Below are positions 10,813 through 21,828 of a stretch of 64,000 nt of DNA, piece by piece. Position numbers and translations under genes: made by a program. Each line of letters starts with the position of its first letter. The stretch's first letter is position 1. The notes below the pieces were generated by a model, which had not been told where the DNA came from, searched no databases, and worked only from the letters and a program-made list of their open reading frames with translations. The stretch covers positions 6,884,501 to 6,948,500 of the forward strand of contig NC_092317.1 of NCBI RefSeq assembly GCF_036785885.1, given 5' to 3'. The DNA is from Coffea arabica (Eukaryota > Streptophyta > Magnoliopsida > Gentianales > Rubiaceae).

Positions 10813-11877
10813 AGTACTTGGCTTGACTTTAGTTCTCTTCTTCTTGTTCACGTAAGTCGAAAATGAAAACTTGTAGCAGTTCCAGCCTCCCCTAGTAAGA
10901 AAGATGAAGTAAAAAAGATGCGCACCAAATTAAAATCATTTTCTTTGACTTGATGCAGCACTTCTTTCCAGAGCACTCCATACAACCGTTGGCGGCAGTA
11001 CAAAGATTAGGACCAACGTAAAAAGATAGATTCACATATTACTTGGGACTTGTTTTTAACTGTTTTTGAATTTATAAAATTGATTTTATAATTCTGGAAA
11101 ATCGGCTTTTCAGTATAACAAATGTTTTCTCATGTTTTTGCTTAAAAATCTATTTGGATAGATGTGTGGATGTTCTGTAAAAAGGCATAAAAACGGATTT
11201 TGACTAATTAATTTCCAAAATGCTCTTATACATACGTTTGTGCCAATTAAATAATTTTTCTATACGATTAATTGTTTTCTTTGTAGAGATTGAATTATTA
11301 TTAATTGAAATTGCGTGTAGACTGAACTAAATAATTCATTTAATACGTCAAGATAGGGATAAATCGAAGTGGTCTAAAGATTAAGACTCCAAGAGTTAGA
11401 TGTCCGGTTCAAATCTCCCTTTCCACCTCTTAAATTCTAGGCCTTCCTCACTAATTTTTATTTTTTTTGAAAAAAGTGAGATAAGAATAAATAAGAACAA
11501 AGACAAAGATGAGGAGAGACATACGGCAAATAGAGATAGAAGAGTGCATTTTGAAAACCAAGTTGATAGTAAGGCCTCACTGTACTATCACTCCCAAGTT
11601 AAGGCAAGGAAAGATGTTAACCATGAGTGCTGGCATACCTAAAGCACTACAAATTGTTTTCTGAAGAAGTTAATAAGAAGTAATTAAAGCCCGCCAATAG
11701 CTTTAAATTGGTATCATGTCCACCTTTGTGTTCTGACAAATTTTGATAGGATTTGCGCTTCAAAGCACCAAAATGAAGTCAAAATATATCCAATCAAAAT
11801 GGAAATGGAACAAATGTATTTCCAAAGTCAGTTTCAGGCAGCCCACAGCTCCATCATCACATGGTGCATGGCATTAG
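10813..11877. other. KTI-2 upstream region
   Basis: There is no protein gene. From about 11640 the sequence matches the upstream regions of KTI-4 to KTI-7 (AAAGCCCGCC near 11687-11696, then the block with CAGTTTCAGGCAGCCCACAG at 11829-11848). A tRNA-related sequence lies near 11350-11430. Confidence 0.5.
11350..11500 (+). mobile_element. Possible tRNA-derived SINE fragment
   Basis: A pol III A-box-like AAGTGGTCTAAAGA (about 11369) is followed 40 bases later by a B-box-like GGTTCAAATC (11405-11414). Order and spacing match a tRNA head. A T-run and A-rich tail follow. The acceptor stem does not pair and I could not see target duplications, so this is a degraded SINE or tRNA relic rather than a functional tRNA gene. 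Confidence 0.35.
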
Positions 11878-11886
11878 CTATTTAAG
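11878..11886 (+). promoter_or_regulatory. TATA-like box of KTI-2
   Basis: CTATTTAAG lies 92 bases before the start codon, at the same place relative to the gene as in KTI-4 and KTI-6. The block CAGTTTCAGGCAGCCCACAG at 11829-11848 upstream is also shared by the related genes. Confidence 0.55.
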
Positions 11887-11969
11887 TAGAAGATGGAAGC
11901 CGTTATCTACATCCTCAAACACTGCAACCTTTAGTTGGTTAAGTGATATGCCAAGAAGTATCAAATTAA

Positions 11970-12599
11970 ATGAAGACATCACTATTTTTCATCATTTCAT
12001 TCCTTGCCTTTTCCATTTCCTTAAACTCCTCCTCCTCATCAGCTGGTGAATTAGCACCTGAGCCGGTGCTAGATACAGCTGGAAATGTGCTTCGAACTGA
12101 CCGCGACTACTACATATTACCTGCCAAAGTCCGCGGTAGGTTCAGAGGTGGAGGGCTTACATTATCGAGCATTGGCAATGACACCTGCCCAGTTGGCGTG
12201 TTTCAAGAAATGTCTGAGCAAAGAAATGGCATCCCCTTGACATTTTCGCCTGTGAAACAGAGATATGGTGTTGTTCGTACCTCGACAGATTTAAACATCC
12301 AATTTGCTTATCCAGAAACCTGTGGCGAATCTCCAGTTTGGAGGGTTGATAATTATCTTGATCCATCTGCTGATAGCTTTGTATCCATCGGTGGAGTTGT
12401 TGGAAATCCTGGTCCTGCGACTTTAGGCAGTTGGTTCAAAATCCAAAAATTTGGCTATGACTACAAGCTTGTTTATTGTCCCGCAGTCTGCAGCTATTGT
12501 GATGCTATTTGCAAAGATGTTGGCATATTGTACCAGAATGGGGAAAGACGTTTGTTTCTGAACGATTATCCACTCAGGGTCGTATTCAAGCTGGCATGA
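11970..12599 (+). CDS. Kunitz-type inhibitor, miraculin-like (KTI-2)
   Basis: A 209-residue single-exon secreted Kunitz protein of the KTI-2/4/6 subtype. The signal peptide is about 1-25, followed by EPVLDTAGNVLRTDRDYYILP. Six mature cysteines are conserved: NDTC, PETC and CPAVCSYCDAICKD. The loop region reads FSPVKQRYGVVRTS, where the siblings have KPKDG or KPRNG, so the exposed loop has changed. The protein ends VVFKLA instead of VVFKQA. Upstream, an ATG at 11948 opens an out-of-frame reading frame that runs across the KTI-2 start to 12049; the sibling genes have AAG there and lack it. Because this ATG lies 3' of the TATA box it probably sits in the leader and may lower translation. Confidence 0.92.
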   Translation: MKTSLFFIISFLAFSISLNSSSSSAGELAPEPVLDTAGNVLRTDRDYYILPAKVRGRFRGGGLTLSSIGNDTCPVGVFQEMSEQRNGIPLTFSPVKQRYGVVRTSTDLNIQFAYPETCGESPVWRVDNYLDPSADSFVSIGGVVGNPGPATLGSWFKIQKFGYDYKLVYCPAVCSYCDAICKDVGILYQNGERRLFLNDYPLRVVFKLA

Positions 12600-13133
12600 A
12601 AATCACGAGATTCGAGATCAGTTGATTTTCTTGGATGTATTCTATGTAATGCTATAAGCTTGTGACAAAAAATATAAAATAATACTGGTAATAAGGAAAT
12701 CTCCCTGGAAAATGGGGGAAAACCATGTAATAAGGAAGCATTCTAAGTGCTTAATTTTTTTGTTTGTTTAAGTACTAGTTTCATAGCATGTGCGTTAGTG
12801 TTACATATTGCATACGTGCATTGTAACTCTTATTATTAGCTATGTTACTTTTTAACGATAAATAAAGCGAGTGAAATATAATCTACATTTTTTATTTCGC
12901 TTCAAATCATGTGTTCCTTTCTTTCTTTTTTTCCTTTTTTGGGGTGAAATAAAAATTTTCCACAAAATACAAATATTCAAAGAAAAAGTTCTGCTTCCCA
13001 TAACACGTGCACGAGCAGCACGACAATATATGCAGTAGTAGTACAAATAGAAGTTCTCGAATTTATAGCAAAAGTACCATGTTATTTCTTTACACTATTT
13101 AATTCTGGTAGTTTTTATATATTTTTTTTCTTT
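12600..13133. other. KTI-2 3' flank shared with KTI-4 and KTI-6
   Basis: This is collinear with the sequences after KTI-4 (33047-33500) and KTI-6 (47469-47652 and 48732-48960). It includes the conserved CTGGTAATAAGG and CCATGTAATAAGG segments, which are likely 3' UTR with AATAAG/AATAAA-like poly(A) signals. It is cut at 13133 by a Helitron and resumes at 20883. Confidence 0.6.
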
Positions 13134-15352
13134 TCAACATAAGTAGATAACATGGCAACTCCATTCAGCCAGAATTTTCGTCGTCCTCTCACGTGCCCGG
13201 CATGTGGATTGGAATCATCATGTTGTTCGCGCATCGCGCGTTAGTTTTCCCATCTGGCCTCGCCTGCCAGTGTCCCATGTGCCCGTGCTTCCGTCTTTCT
13301 GATCTTCTGCTGCATTTGCTCTCTTCCCGCTGCATTCTCTCTCCCACTACATTCTCTTTCTTTCTTTTTTTGGTTTTTTTTTGGGATAATGTTGCTCTAT
13401 CACTTATCCGCATCCTCTGGAACCTGGTACAAAATTTTGTTGACCTCCTCCTTTGTTGTAATAGGCTTTCTTCTTCATCTCCGGTGAGGTCAGATCTTCT
13501 CTTCAGGTTGCCTCTGCTCTGCCCCTCTTTTTTTTTTTTTGCTAAAGTTCGTATTTCTTTTGTCCCTTGTCCACTGACGTGCAGTTTTCTGCTTTTTTTT
13601 CTCATCCACGGGCTTGTTACCGCCCAAGGACGTGCCATCTTCACTGTTGGTTGCAGATCTTGTGCTTTCTTCTTTCTCTCCAGTGAGGTCGGGTCTTCTC
13701 TTCAGGTTGCTCTGTATTCATGTTTTTCTCCTTCTCTGTAAAAACTTGTTTGATGCTAATGGTTCTTGTGTTTTGTTGTGCAAGCATTTTTTTCATTGCT
13801 TTTAGGAGACTGGTTTGTGATTTCTTTGGTAGCTGGGATTTGGACTCTCGAAGCCGTTTGTTTGGCTGCCCCTCTTTACTTGTCTTTCCCTCTCCTCCCC
13901 ATCATCAAATTCCAGCCACATCTTCTAATGTAGCTCTCTACTACTTACAGACGGAATCCGCAGTAGAAGTTTTTGAACTGAAAAAGGAAAGCTAATCTCA
14001 GGGAGATAGACAGAAGAGAAGGTACGAGTACGACGGCGTCCAAGATGCAGAGTATCGCGGTTCTTCAGACCGAGAATAACCTTGCAACCGGAGGTATACT
14101 TTCTTCAACTTTCTTCCTTCTCTCAATATCTCAATCTCTCTCTTTCGCGCTCTTTTTTCTTTTGTTTCAATTAATCTGAATTTCTATCTACATTTCAACG
14201 GAGTAGTAGTATATCGTCCTTAATTGGTGCACAACATTAGGAAATCTTGTTCTCTTTCGTTGTTTCCCCTCTTTAATAATCGAACCACTTCAAGAAAAAA
14301 ACCGACCTTGGGAATTATTTTGCCCTAATACCCATTGTGGGTTTCGTAAATTTTGGTAATTTATTATATTTAGCTAAGAGAATTGGAGGTTTTGGTATAA
14401 TTTGTGTAAAATTCCACGATTTTTCGGCTAGCAGTTTGGGTTTTAGAATTGCTGGCTTTGTCTGAATTGTTATCTCTTCTATATTTAATGGATATCTGAG
14501 GATCATTTAGTATCTGAAACTAATAAATCTACCAACGCTTACAGTCATGAGTGTAGAGTTAACTAAATATGTTAACCTCTTTATGAATAACTTTTTAAGG
14601 ACTTTTATGCTAATTCTTCGCATTCAAAAAGGAGATAAATGGAAGAAACATTATTTTCTGATATTAGAGACACCTGCGGGAAAGAAGATGATAGCAAGTT
14701 ACTGACCCCAGGTAGTATGAGATGAGATTGTATTGTAATTGAGCAGGGTTCACTTATCATAATAGATTGAATTTTGTAGTTTTGAACTGATACATTGTTC
14801 TTTTGATTGACTGAGTGGCAATTTGGGAGCCATGCAGTTTGTTTTTCTTGTTTTTATTTTCTTATAATCCAAACCTGAAAAGGATTTGTTTTTTCTCTTC
14901 CGAGTGATTGTTTGGTTTTCCAAAGATTTAAATTTTCCAGAGATTGATTGTTTGGTTTTCCGAAGGTCAATCTCTTTAACCCAAGAAAATAATAATATTA
15001 AACTGAAAAACAACAAAAATGTTGTCTTGGGAAACTATTGTTTATTTACATGGCTTGGAAGTTGAAATTGTCAGAAACAAGAAGCTCACTTTCTCTGATG
15101 GTCATATTTCTTCATCAGGTTGACCATTGCCAAATAGAAGAGCTTAGCCACAAGACATCTCATAGCAATATCACGTCTTATTGTTGAAAAATTTGATTTT
15201 ATGGTAGTGTTTGTAGGTTGAGTTATGACCCATGATTTATGCTCAGGCCCTTAAAATGGAGATATATAGTTAAGAAAAGTATAAAGGATTGGGGTGGCTT
15301 CAACATTTACCTTCAACTAATTTTCCCTTGTGTTTTTCCTTTTTGAATTCAG

Positions 15353-16631
15353 CTTTGTGGAAATTGTGGCTCCTGTTTTCTCGCGGGATGCTTGGCGATG
15401 TGTTTGGCATATGATTCAGGTTCCCTTCTCTAACTTTGTCATTTGTATACGTATGTTTTAAGCCTTGTTGTACCTCCAACTATTTTTGCTTTTAGCTGCT
15501 CTCATTAGCCTTGGTTCTTTCCAGCTTAGAGCTCACACTGATTTTTTACTTTCAATAACATTTCTAGAATGATTTGGTGCATGGTTGGGGATTGGATTTT
15601 GCGCTAAGGAGATGTGTGGAGGTCAGTGGTTTTATTTGTTTCTTATCACTGTATTATTTGAAAGATTTAGAAAAGAAGGCTTGTCTACCTGCTTTTCATA
15701 TTCCTGTTGGAAGGAGAGATCTGCGGGACAGTGGCATGTAAAACAGATAAAATTGGAAAACATGTATTTATTTCAAATGGATGTCTGCGTATTATCAGTT
15801 TCATTGTAAGTGTATTTTGCCTGTGCAGCCTGCACATGAGAAAATTGATGTGGTTGACTCTCAGTGGATAGTTCATCAAGTTATTCCTTCTCTGGGAAGT
15901 CAGGTCAGTTAACTACTTTATTACAACCATCGGGACTTGTTTTTCCTTTTCCTAGAGGTGATTAAAATAATGAAGTTTAGTTGTTTGCAAATGTTGTTCT
16001 GTTCAACTTTAATTTCCATTTTTGAGCAAATGGTTCTTCATTTATAATATAAGCAACTTTTTAGCAGCAACCCCCTTATTTACATTTTTTTCTTCCACGT
16101 CAGTTATCCTACTTGTCCCTTGATCTGGTTTCCCCTCATTTAGATTTGTTTTGTTGATAATGATGCTAACAGCTTCAGCTTCGTTGATTCCAGGGTCAAT
16201 CTGAAAATGGAAAAGCTCCTTGGCAAGGGGTATGTAAGCTGTTACTTGTTCGGTTTCCATTTCAACCTTTCTGTATATTTTTTTATTGAGGCCTTTTCTT
16301 TGTCCTTCGTTTTTTTTGCAAAAGTCAACTCTGAAAGCTTCTTCATCCAATTTTATGGTAATCTGAGTTATTCTATATCACCTACATTCTAACAATCATG
16401 TTTAAATTAGGATTCATAGGTCTTATATCTGCACTCTGTTTGAATTGCATGATTTTGCATTGAACTGAATTTCATTAGATTTGTCCAAACATCAAGTAAC
16501 TAGCTTGAATTCTTTTCTATCTAATTTGGTAGGTAAGAGAGAGGTGCAGAAGTGAGTGGGTGCAGTTTCAAGATCGCCTAGCCAATGCAGATAAGAAATA
16601 TATTGAACAGTTTGGGAGGACTTTGAATTAG
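15353..16631 (+). pseudogene. Captured 3' half of a DUF707 family gene
   Basis: Five consecutive exons of a DUF707 protein (plant Golgi/secretory family of unknown activity) are present with intact GT-AG sites: 15353-15419 (FVEIVAPVFSRDAWRCVWHM), 15568-15621 (NDLVHGWGLDFALRRCVE), 15829-15903 (PAHEKIDVVDSQWIVHQVIP), 16194-16229 (GQSENGKAPWQG) and 16533-16631 (VRERCRSEWVQFQDRLANAD, then a stop). Together they encode the conserved C-terminal third with an open frame. The N-terminal two thirds, including the usual WDEDL region, are missing upstream. The fragment lies inside Hel-1 on the same strand, and its introns show that genomic DNA, not mRNA, was captured. It may be transcribed but cannot make a full protein. 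Confidence 0.85.
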
Positions 16632-17208
16632 CTAATTTCTGGTTATTACCTGTAACTTTCTTCATTTTCTTTTGTCCTTTTTCCATCTTTGTATCATTGT
16701 ACGGAAGGGTGTTTTGGAGCCCAATTCTCTCACTCGATGTCTTTAAATTTTTTTTTTTTTTAGCTTCTAGCGGGCGGTAGCTGAACTTCCTGTAGTAGTG
16801 AAAACTAACGATCTGAAACTGGAAGAGAGTGATCCTTTTTTGTGTATAAATAGATTAGACTTTGCTTCATTTGACTCCCATATTGCCAATATTCATTTCC
16901 TTTTCTTTCTTTTTTCTTTTCCTTCTGTTTTTTTTCGCCCTTTTTTCCTTTTTCTATTTTCTTGAGGCGGGGAGGTGTGGGTGGGAATCCGTTGGTTGCC
17001 TCATACTGAACTCACCCGCTTACAGTTGTTATTTGGAGAACCATCCCCTGTTACCACTTTATTGAGCTTATTACCATCAGCAGTGGGATTATATGAGTTG
17101 GAGTACTTACCTACTTTCTGTTTAATATTTCACTATTAAGTTGCGAATTTGGAGACGGAATTTCTGTTATATGCCAAATTTCTAATATTCTGGGTATCTC
17201 TTTTGCAG

Positions 17209-17471
17209 GAACGAGGTATTTGAACAACAGAAAGTTTTGTATCCTTTTAAGTTTTCTTGCATTTGGGTATTGATACTACTCACCTTTATTGCTCTGACTC
17301 CTACTTCTTTGCACAAGTTCCCTTTGACCTGCAATGCTTCTTTACTTTTTTTTTCTCTTAACTTCTTGTAGCTCTGATTGGAAAAGAAATATAGAGACAT
17401 TGGAGAAAAATAGTGTAACCAGTCTGAGGACATTGATCAATCTTGGTTCTGAAGTGTACATGCAAGCTGAT
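17209..17471 (+). pseudogene. Captured UXT (prefoldin-like) gene fragment, two exons
   Basis: Exon 17209-17238 encodes NEVFEQQKV and joins, through a GT-AG intron, exon 17372-17471 encoding SDWKRNIETLEKNSVTSLRT, then LINLGSEVYMQAD. This is the central coiled coil of UXT, a prefoldin-alpha-like subunit of the URI/R2TP-associated complex, matching plant homologues I remember (VFEQQKIFSDLRKNIENLEK). The N-terminal exon (FVDRRLKPDL region) and the following exons (VPDT, FHVEFTWSEAL) are absent from the neighbourhood. It lies about 580 bases after the DUF707 fragment in Hel-1, on the same strand. Confidence 0.82.
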
Positions 17472-18278
17472 GTTTATGTCTCTTCATACCATATCAATGT
17501 CATTTTACTTGGTTGTACATAGGATTAGTATACATTTGAAGTGTTTATCAAGATATGAAAGAATTCATTTCTCTTTTGTTTGAGGTGTGTGTGATTTATT
17601 ATAACTCTATATGTTTGTGTCTGCCTATGCACTGAAAAAAAAAAGAAAGTATATGGTACCTTAGTTGTTCCAAGTATGTCTTCAGCTATGGTGAACAAAG
17701 TGTTGTAGGTTCTTTGGGCTACGAGCTTGGGTTTTGGTAGTCTCAGTACCAGATGGAATCATGTCAGATTGATATAGGGTGCAAGAGAAGTGTTCTTTAC
17801 TTGATGTGATGGTGCTTACTGTAAACAAATATGAGAGATAATTGCAGAAACAAGGCAAAAACAATCAATTATGGGGACAGTTCAAAACTTTAACAGCTTA
17901 CGAATAAGCGATCGAACCTGAATTTATCTTTCCTGATTTCCAATTTTCAACTCTAGATATTCCCCAGGCAATCATGACCTTCAAGCTTCTCATCATAACT
18001 ATGCGTCTTTAGGAAACATCTGTTTTTTTGAACTTGATAAGTGGAGCCGATCCATGTATTCTTAAGGTAGCTATGTCAATGATTGAGTTGGAATGGAACA
18101 AACAAAAGAGAATGATTTATAATGTCAATGTATCTATGAATGATTTATAAGCCTATGTGCTTGATTTATCAACTCTAGATATATTGAGTGATTGAGTTGG
18201 ATCTATTACAATTATCTATTGATTGAATACCTTGAGCTTTTTGCCAAAATCTGTCTCAAAACTGATTTTGATTTGTAG

Positions 18279-18357
18279 CTATGGTACATTTGCTACTTGA
18301 GGTTGTGATGGTTATGTTGATGTGTGGGATGGAAACAATAAAAAAAGGCTGTATCAG
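18279..18357 (+). pseudogene. Captured BUB3 WD40 exon fragment
   Basis: After an acceptor AG at 18277-18278 the frame reads YGTFAT, a stop codon, then GCDGYVDVWDGNNKKRLYQ. Plant BUB3, the mitotic spindle checkpoint WD40 protein, has [20 protein letters not shown] at this place, so one Gly codon has become TGA. The expected GT donor after LYQ is not present (CAG is followed by TTAT). One exon only; nothing else of BUB3 was recognised nearby. Confidence 0.72.
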
Positions 18358-20008
18358 TTATTTTTCCTTAACTGAATTTGAAATGTCTTCCGCTCCATGA
18401 CGACATTTGTCAGTTTTTTATCATACTTGTTATATTTGTCAAAACAAGGGTTCTTTTTTTTTTTTTTGTTTTTTGCCTCTGAATTTGAGATTATGATTTC
18501 TTTGTTATACTAACTTATTCTATTGTTCGTGGAAATTTATTACTTTAGCTCATTTTTCTGAAAGTGATCAATTGGAATGCTAAAGCAAGATGAATTGTAT
18601 TAGAGATTTCTTTTTTGTTTCAGACTTTGACAAATGCTGTTTTATATCCTGTAAATGATGTTCTTCTGTGTTTGGTTCTTTCTGCGAGATGTTACTTTTG
18701 CTTCGGTGCGTTGTGTATAAAGGCATCTTCATAAGTTACTTGTGTGAGTGCTGTTTTGAATGATTACACTTATTCTTCTTGAATGATTTTGAATGCTTTT
18801 GACTGAATAAATAGTGTGTGCAGACTAGGAATTCATTGGTTATTTTGAATGATTTTGAATGCTTCTGATTTTTTGCTGCAGAATGCTGAACTGACTGCTC
18901 ATGTGGCTAAGCAGTAAAGAGGAAGGAATCTGCTGTCCTATGTTAGGCATTGTCGTTTGATTATGAGTGCAGTTTCATTGGATGTTTTTTAGTTAATGTG
19001 TATTATGTAGTTATAGTTGTTAGAGGACTCAAGCACAGAAATTTTGTAATAGCTAGGTTGTTGCCATTTCAGTTTGTTGCCATTCTGTAATAGCTAGGTA
19101 TGTATTGATCATATAATTTCTGAAGCATTCTTGATGGGAGAAAAAGACTTTGGGGTAAAGAATCAAGAAATCATATAGAGAACAAAGTTGAAATTAATGT
19201 AAGACGAGACCATACAGCTTTCCTAAGATTGATTCTTTATTTGGTTCATTATTTCTGAAATAAGTTCAATTCTTTGACCACCTTTTTTTTGCACATTACT
19301 TTTTCATTTTTTTGTGTTCATCCTAGATTAGATTAATAGTTTAAATATACTTTCCACAGTAATTAATTTATAATCAGTTCCACAATTTAGGTCTTGGTTT
19401 TCTTTTTATGACGTTTGTATAATAACCTATAAAAATATTGGGTATATCATAATTGTTAATGTGTCTAAAACAAAATGACTTCTTATATACAAAACAATTA
19501 ATGTCATTCTTATATACAAAACAAGTAATGTCATTTTTAGTGTGAAGTGTCTTATTGAATTTCACTTTGTGTATTTCAAGCTTCTCTGGCCTCCAAAGAC
19601 GAAAATTCGCTGAGAAGACGAGCAACAGCCATGATGAAATGATTGTTTTACTACCATTACTTCCTTACAAGGACTAAGGACAATTCATGAGGTCCTAGAA
19701 TCCGGTATTTATTACTACCATTATATATATATTTTTTGCTTAGACGGTATTTATTATGGCTGATATGGTTTCTTTTGTTACTTTATAAACAAATCATGAA
19801 ACCTCAGAATCAGTTCTCCATCGTATTGTCTCATCTATGAATCCATTCCTAAAACATGACTGGACTACATTCAATTGCTTCTATCAATTTTATCTATCAA
19901 AGTACAAGTACAAGCTGGTATAGTTTTGCATTCTCTAACCTTATTAACTCTCTTTCTTTTGTACATATGTGTATTTACTTATCACAATTTTTTTTCATAC
20001 ATTTATAG

Positions 20009-20272
20009 GATCTGCCAGAATTTGCGAATCTAAGGCTAAATGAAGATAGTACGACGACTATAACTCTTACAAATAGTCATAAATATTTTCATGTTGGTAT
20101 GACCGGCAGATGTTTTGATCAAAACTGGAACCGTTTTGTTATTGATCATGATCTAAAAAATGGCCAGATATTGCTTTTTATTCCACAATCCAAGACTCCC
20201 TTTGCTGTGCTGGTGTTTGACCGCAAAGGAATAGAGAAGTTGTTTCTATGGCAGTTTGCATTTTCCATTTGA
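20009..20272 (+). pseudogene. Captured B3 DNA-binding domain fragment
   Basis: An 87-codon frame opens after an acceptor AG (20007-20008): DLPEFANLRLNEDSTTTITL, then HVGMTGRCFDQNWNRFVIDH and GQILLFIPQSKTPFAVLVFD, ending FAFSI and a stop. The pattern of a basic strand, CFxQNWNRFVxDHxLKxGQxLLF and VLVFD is that of the plant B3 domain (REM-like). Only one domain is present and no start exon is visible, so this is a partial copy close to the 3' end of Hel-1. The expected second strand is weakly conserved. Confidence 0.75.
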
Positions 20273-20882
20273 TGGCACATCTGATTTACGCTGATTCTGC
20301 TTCAACGCAATGCACGGCATTTGTTGTATTTATGTTCTTAATGGAAAAAAGTTCTGGTTAGAAAAATGCTTCCAAAGCACTGCAAATTTAATGTTTAGCA
20401 AGTTCCTACTGTTGTAAACAACAATTGAAGCTTTCATAATGGATGTTCCAACGGCATTACTTATTAAACTTTGATGTTTAGCAATAAAGTTGATCCTACC
20501 TTTGGTTACAAAAAACAAATGGCTGGTATATATTAAATTTAGAAAAATGCTCCATTAAATTTGCATTAACAAAACTTCAGAGTTTGGAAGTTCCTATTAA
20601 AAATTTAGAAATTTAAATTTGCATTTCAGACTTTGGAAGTTTAGCAAAGTTTAGCAAATTTAGAAATTCAGGCTTTGGAAGTTCCAAAGCACTTTCATTA
20701 AATTTAGAAATTTAGCAACTTCCATGAAAGTTCGTAGCCAAGAAATATCAACAAACCTTCAGACTCATGGTATATATATACTAAAAAATGTACATTTCTA
20801 AATAAAATGTTATTTTTCTTACTTCAGAAATGGAATGGGCATTTTACATTACTATCGCGCGAAGCGCGTTATTGCCTCCTAG

Positions 20883-21128
20883 TTCCACTTAAAGAGTGAA
20901 TTTTCACTTACATTCTTGAACATCAGTTAGTGTATATAATATCAATGTAGGAATGATTAATTCTTTACACAAATGTTGAGAAAATACTTAATTTACAACG
21001 AAAGGCTAGTAATGTTGCCTAAACTCTAAAGGGTAAAGCAGCAAGTTGTGAAGCCGAGGACCGACGTCTTTGACTAAATGCAGCTCCTTGGGACGCGTTC
21101 CCCAAATACTATTGGCTGAAGTACAAAG
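20883..21128. other. KTI-3 distal upstream DNA
   Basis: This resumes the ancestral spacer interrupted by Hel-1. It matches 33505-33860 and 48975-49345 (CACTTAAAGAGTGAATTTTC, then GGGACGCGTTCC). It ends at 21128, where the low-complexity block begins. Confidence 0.6.
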
Positions 21129-21690
21129 GGCCTCTTTGGGACTTGAGTTTTTATCCAAGTTTGTTACTTACTAATTTTTTTTTTATCAATTTTAATTACA
21201 GTAATCTAAAAAAGCTTCTAAAAGTTTTTTATCTACACACTTTAAAATACTTAAAATACAAAAAAAAAAAAAAAATTTCCCTTCTCCTTTTTCTTCTTCT
21301 TTCTCCCCCACCCCAACCCACCACCACCTCCGTCGCCGGCCACCATCTCCGCTGCCGGTTCCGATGCCGATCATCTCTTCTGGTGCCAGTCTTTTTTTTT
21401 TTTTTTTTCCTTTCTCGCTCTCCCCCTCTTCCTTCCCTGCCATCCTCCTCCTTTGCCCGGTTTGGTCCCCACTCCTCCCTCACCACCCTTCTCCTCTCCC
21501 TTTGGCTGATCTGGTCGCGAGACCAGATCGCACTGGGGGAGGGTGAGGGTGGCGGGGGAAGGGGAGGAGAGGGGGAGAGGGACAATTGCAAAAAAAAAAA
21601 AAGGTTTATATTGCTGCTTTGTCCGGCAAGAGAAGGAGAGGAGAGGGGAGGAGAGGGAAGGAGAGGGAGAGGAAAAATTGGAAAAAAAAA
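21129..21690. repeat. Fold-back block with CT-rich and GA-rich arms in the KTI-3 promoter
   Basis: This block replaces the 350 or so bases that lie here in KTI-5 and KTI-7. It starts GGGCCTCTTTGGGACTT, a motif typical of plant TIR elements. It then has a T/C-rich arm (21290-21500), a centre GATCTGGTC-GCGA-GACCAGATC, and a G/A-rich arm (21535-21690). The arms are roughly complementary, so a single strand could form a long imperfect hairpin. Long open frames on both strands arise only from the skewed composition. It is probably a fold-back MITE, but I saw no clear target duplication. Confidence 0.5.
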
Positions 21691-21739
21691 AGTTTAGATA
21701 CAGTACATGCAACCTGAATGTTTTTTGAACAGGCAGTAG

Positions 21740-21748
21740 CTATATAAG
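21740..21748 (+). promoter_or_regulatory. TATA box of KTI-3
   Basis: CTATATAAG, followed by GCAGAAGG, is shared exactly with KTI-5 and KTI-7 and lies 89 bases before the ATG. Confidence 0.6.
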
Positions 21749-21828
21749 CAGAAGGTAGGAGCCATTTTCTACATCATCAAACACTCAAATCATTACTTGG
21801 TTAAGTGATAAGCTAAGAAGTGCTACTA

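Larger units (their letters stand above)
13134..20882 (+). mobile_element. Helitron (Hel-1) with captured host gene fragments
   Basis: A 7.7 kb insertion splits the KTI-2/KTI-3 intergenic DNA, which is continuous in modules 3 and 4. The 3' end is classic Helitron: a short GC-rich hairpin CGCGCGAAGCGCG (20856-20868), a gap of ten bases, then CTAG at 20879-20882 followed by T. The 5' end starts TCAACATAAG inside a T-rich stretch, so its exact position is uncertain by a few bases, and the target is T/T rather than the usual A/T. There is no target duplication. No Rep/helicase is seen, so it is non-autonomous. Inside, in the same orientation, are exon fragments of a DUF707 gene, UXT, BUB3 and a B3-domain gene, with splice sites mostly retained. 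An exon-like ATG segment (14045-14093, MQSIAVLQTENNLATG, then a GT donor) follows a pyrimidine-rich 5' part, and an exon-like frame (RYSPGNHDLQASHHNYASLG) lies near 17950; I recognise neither. Confidence 0.8.

Noticed and set aside
13193-13741. 182-codon plus-strand and 151-codon minus-strand open frames
   Set aside because: They overlap each other in a T/C-rich segment of Hel-1; the residues are low-complexity Phe/Leu/Ser or Lys/Arg/Glu runs typical of composition bias.
21143-21728. Several long frames on both strands
   Set aside because: All arise from CT/GA skew of the fold-back block and have no domain-like content.
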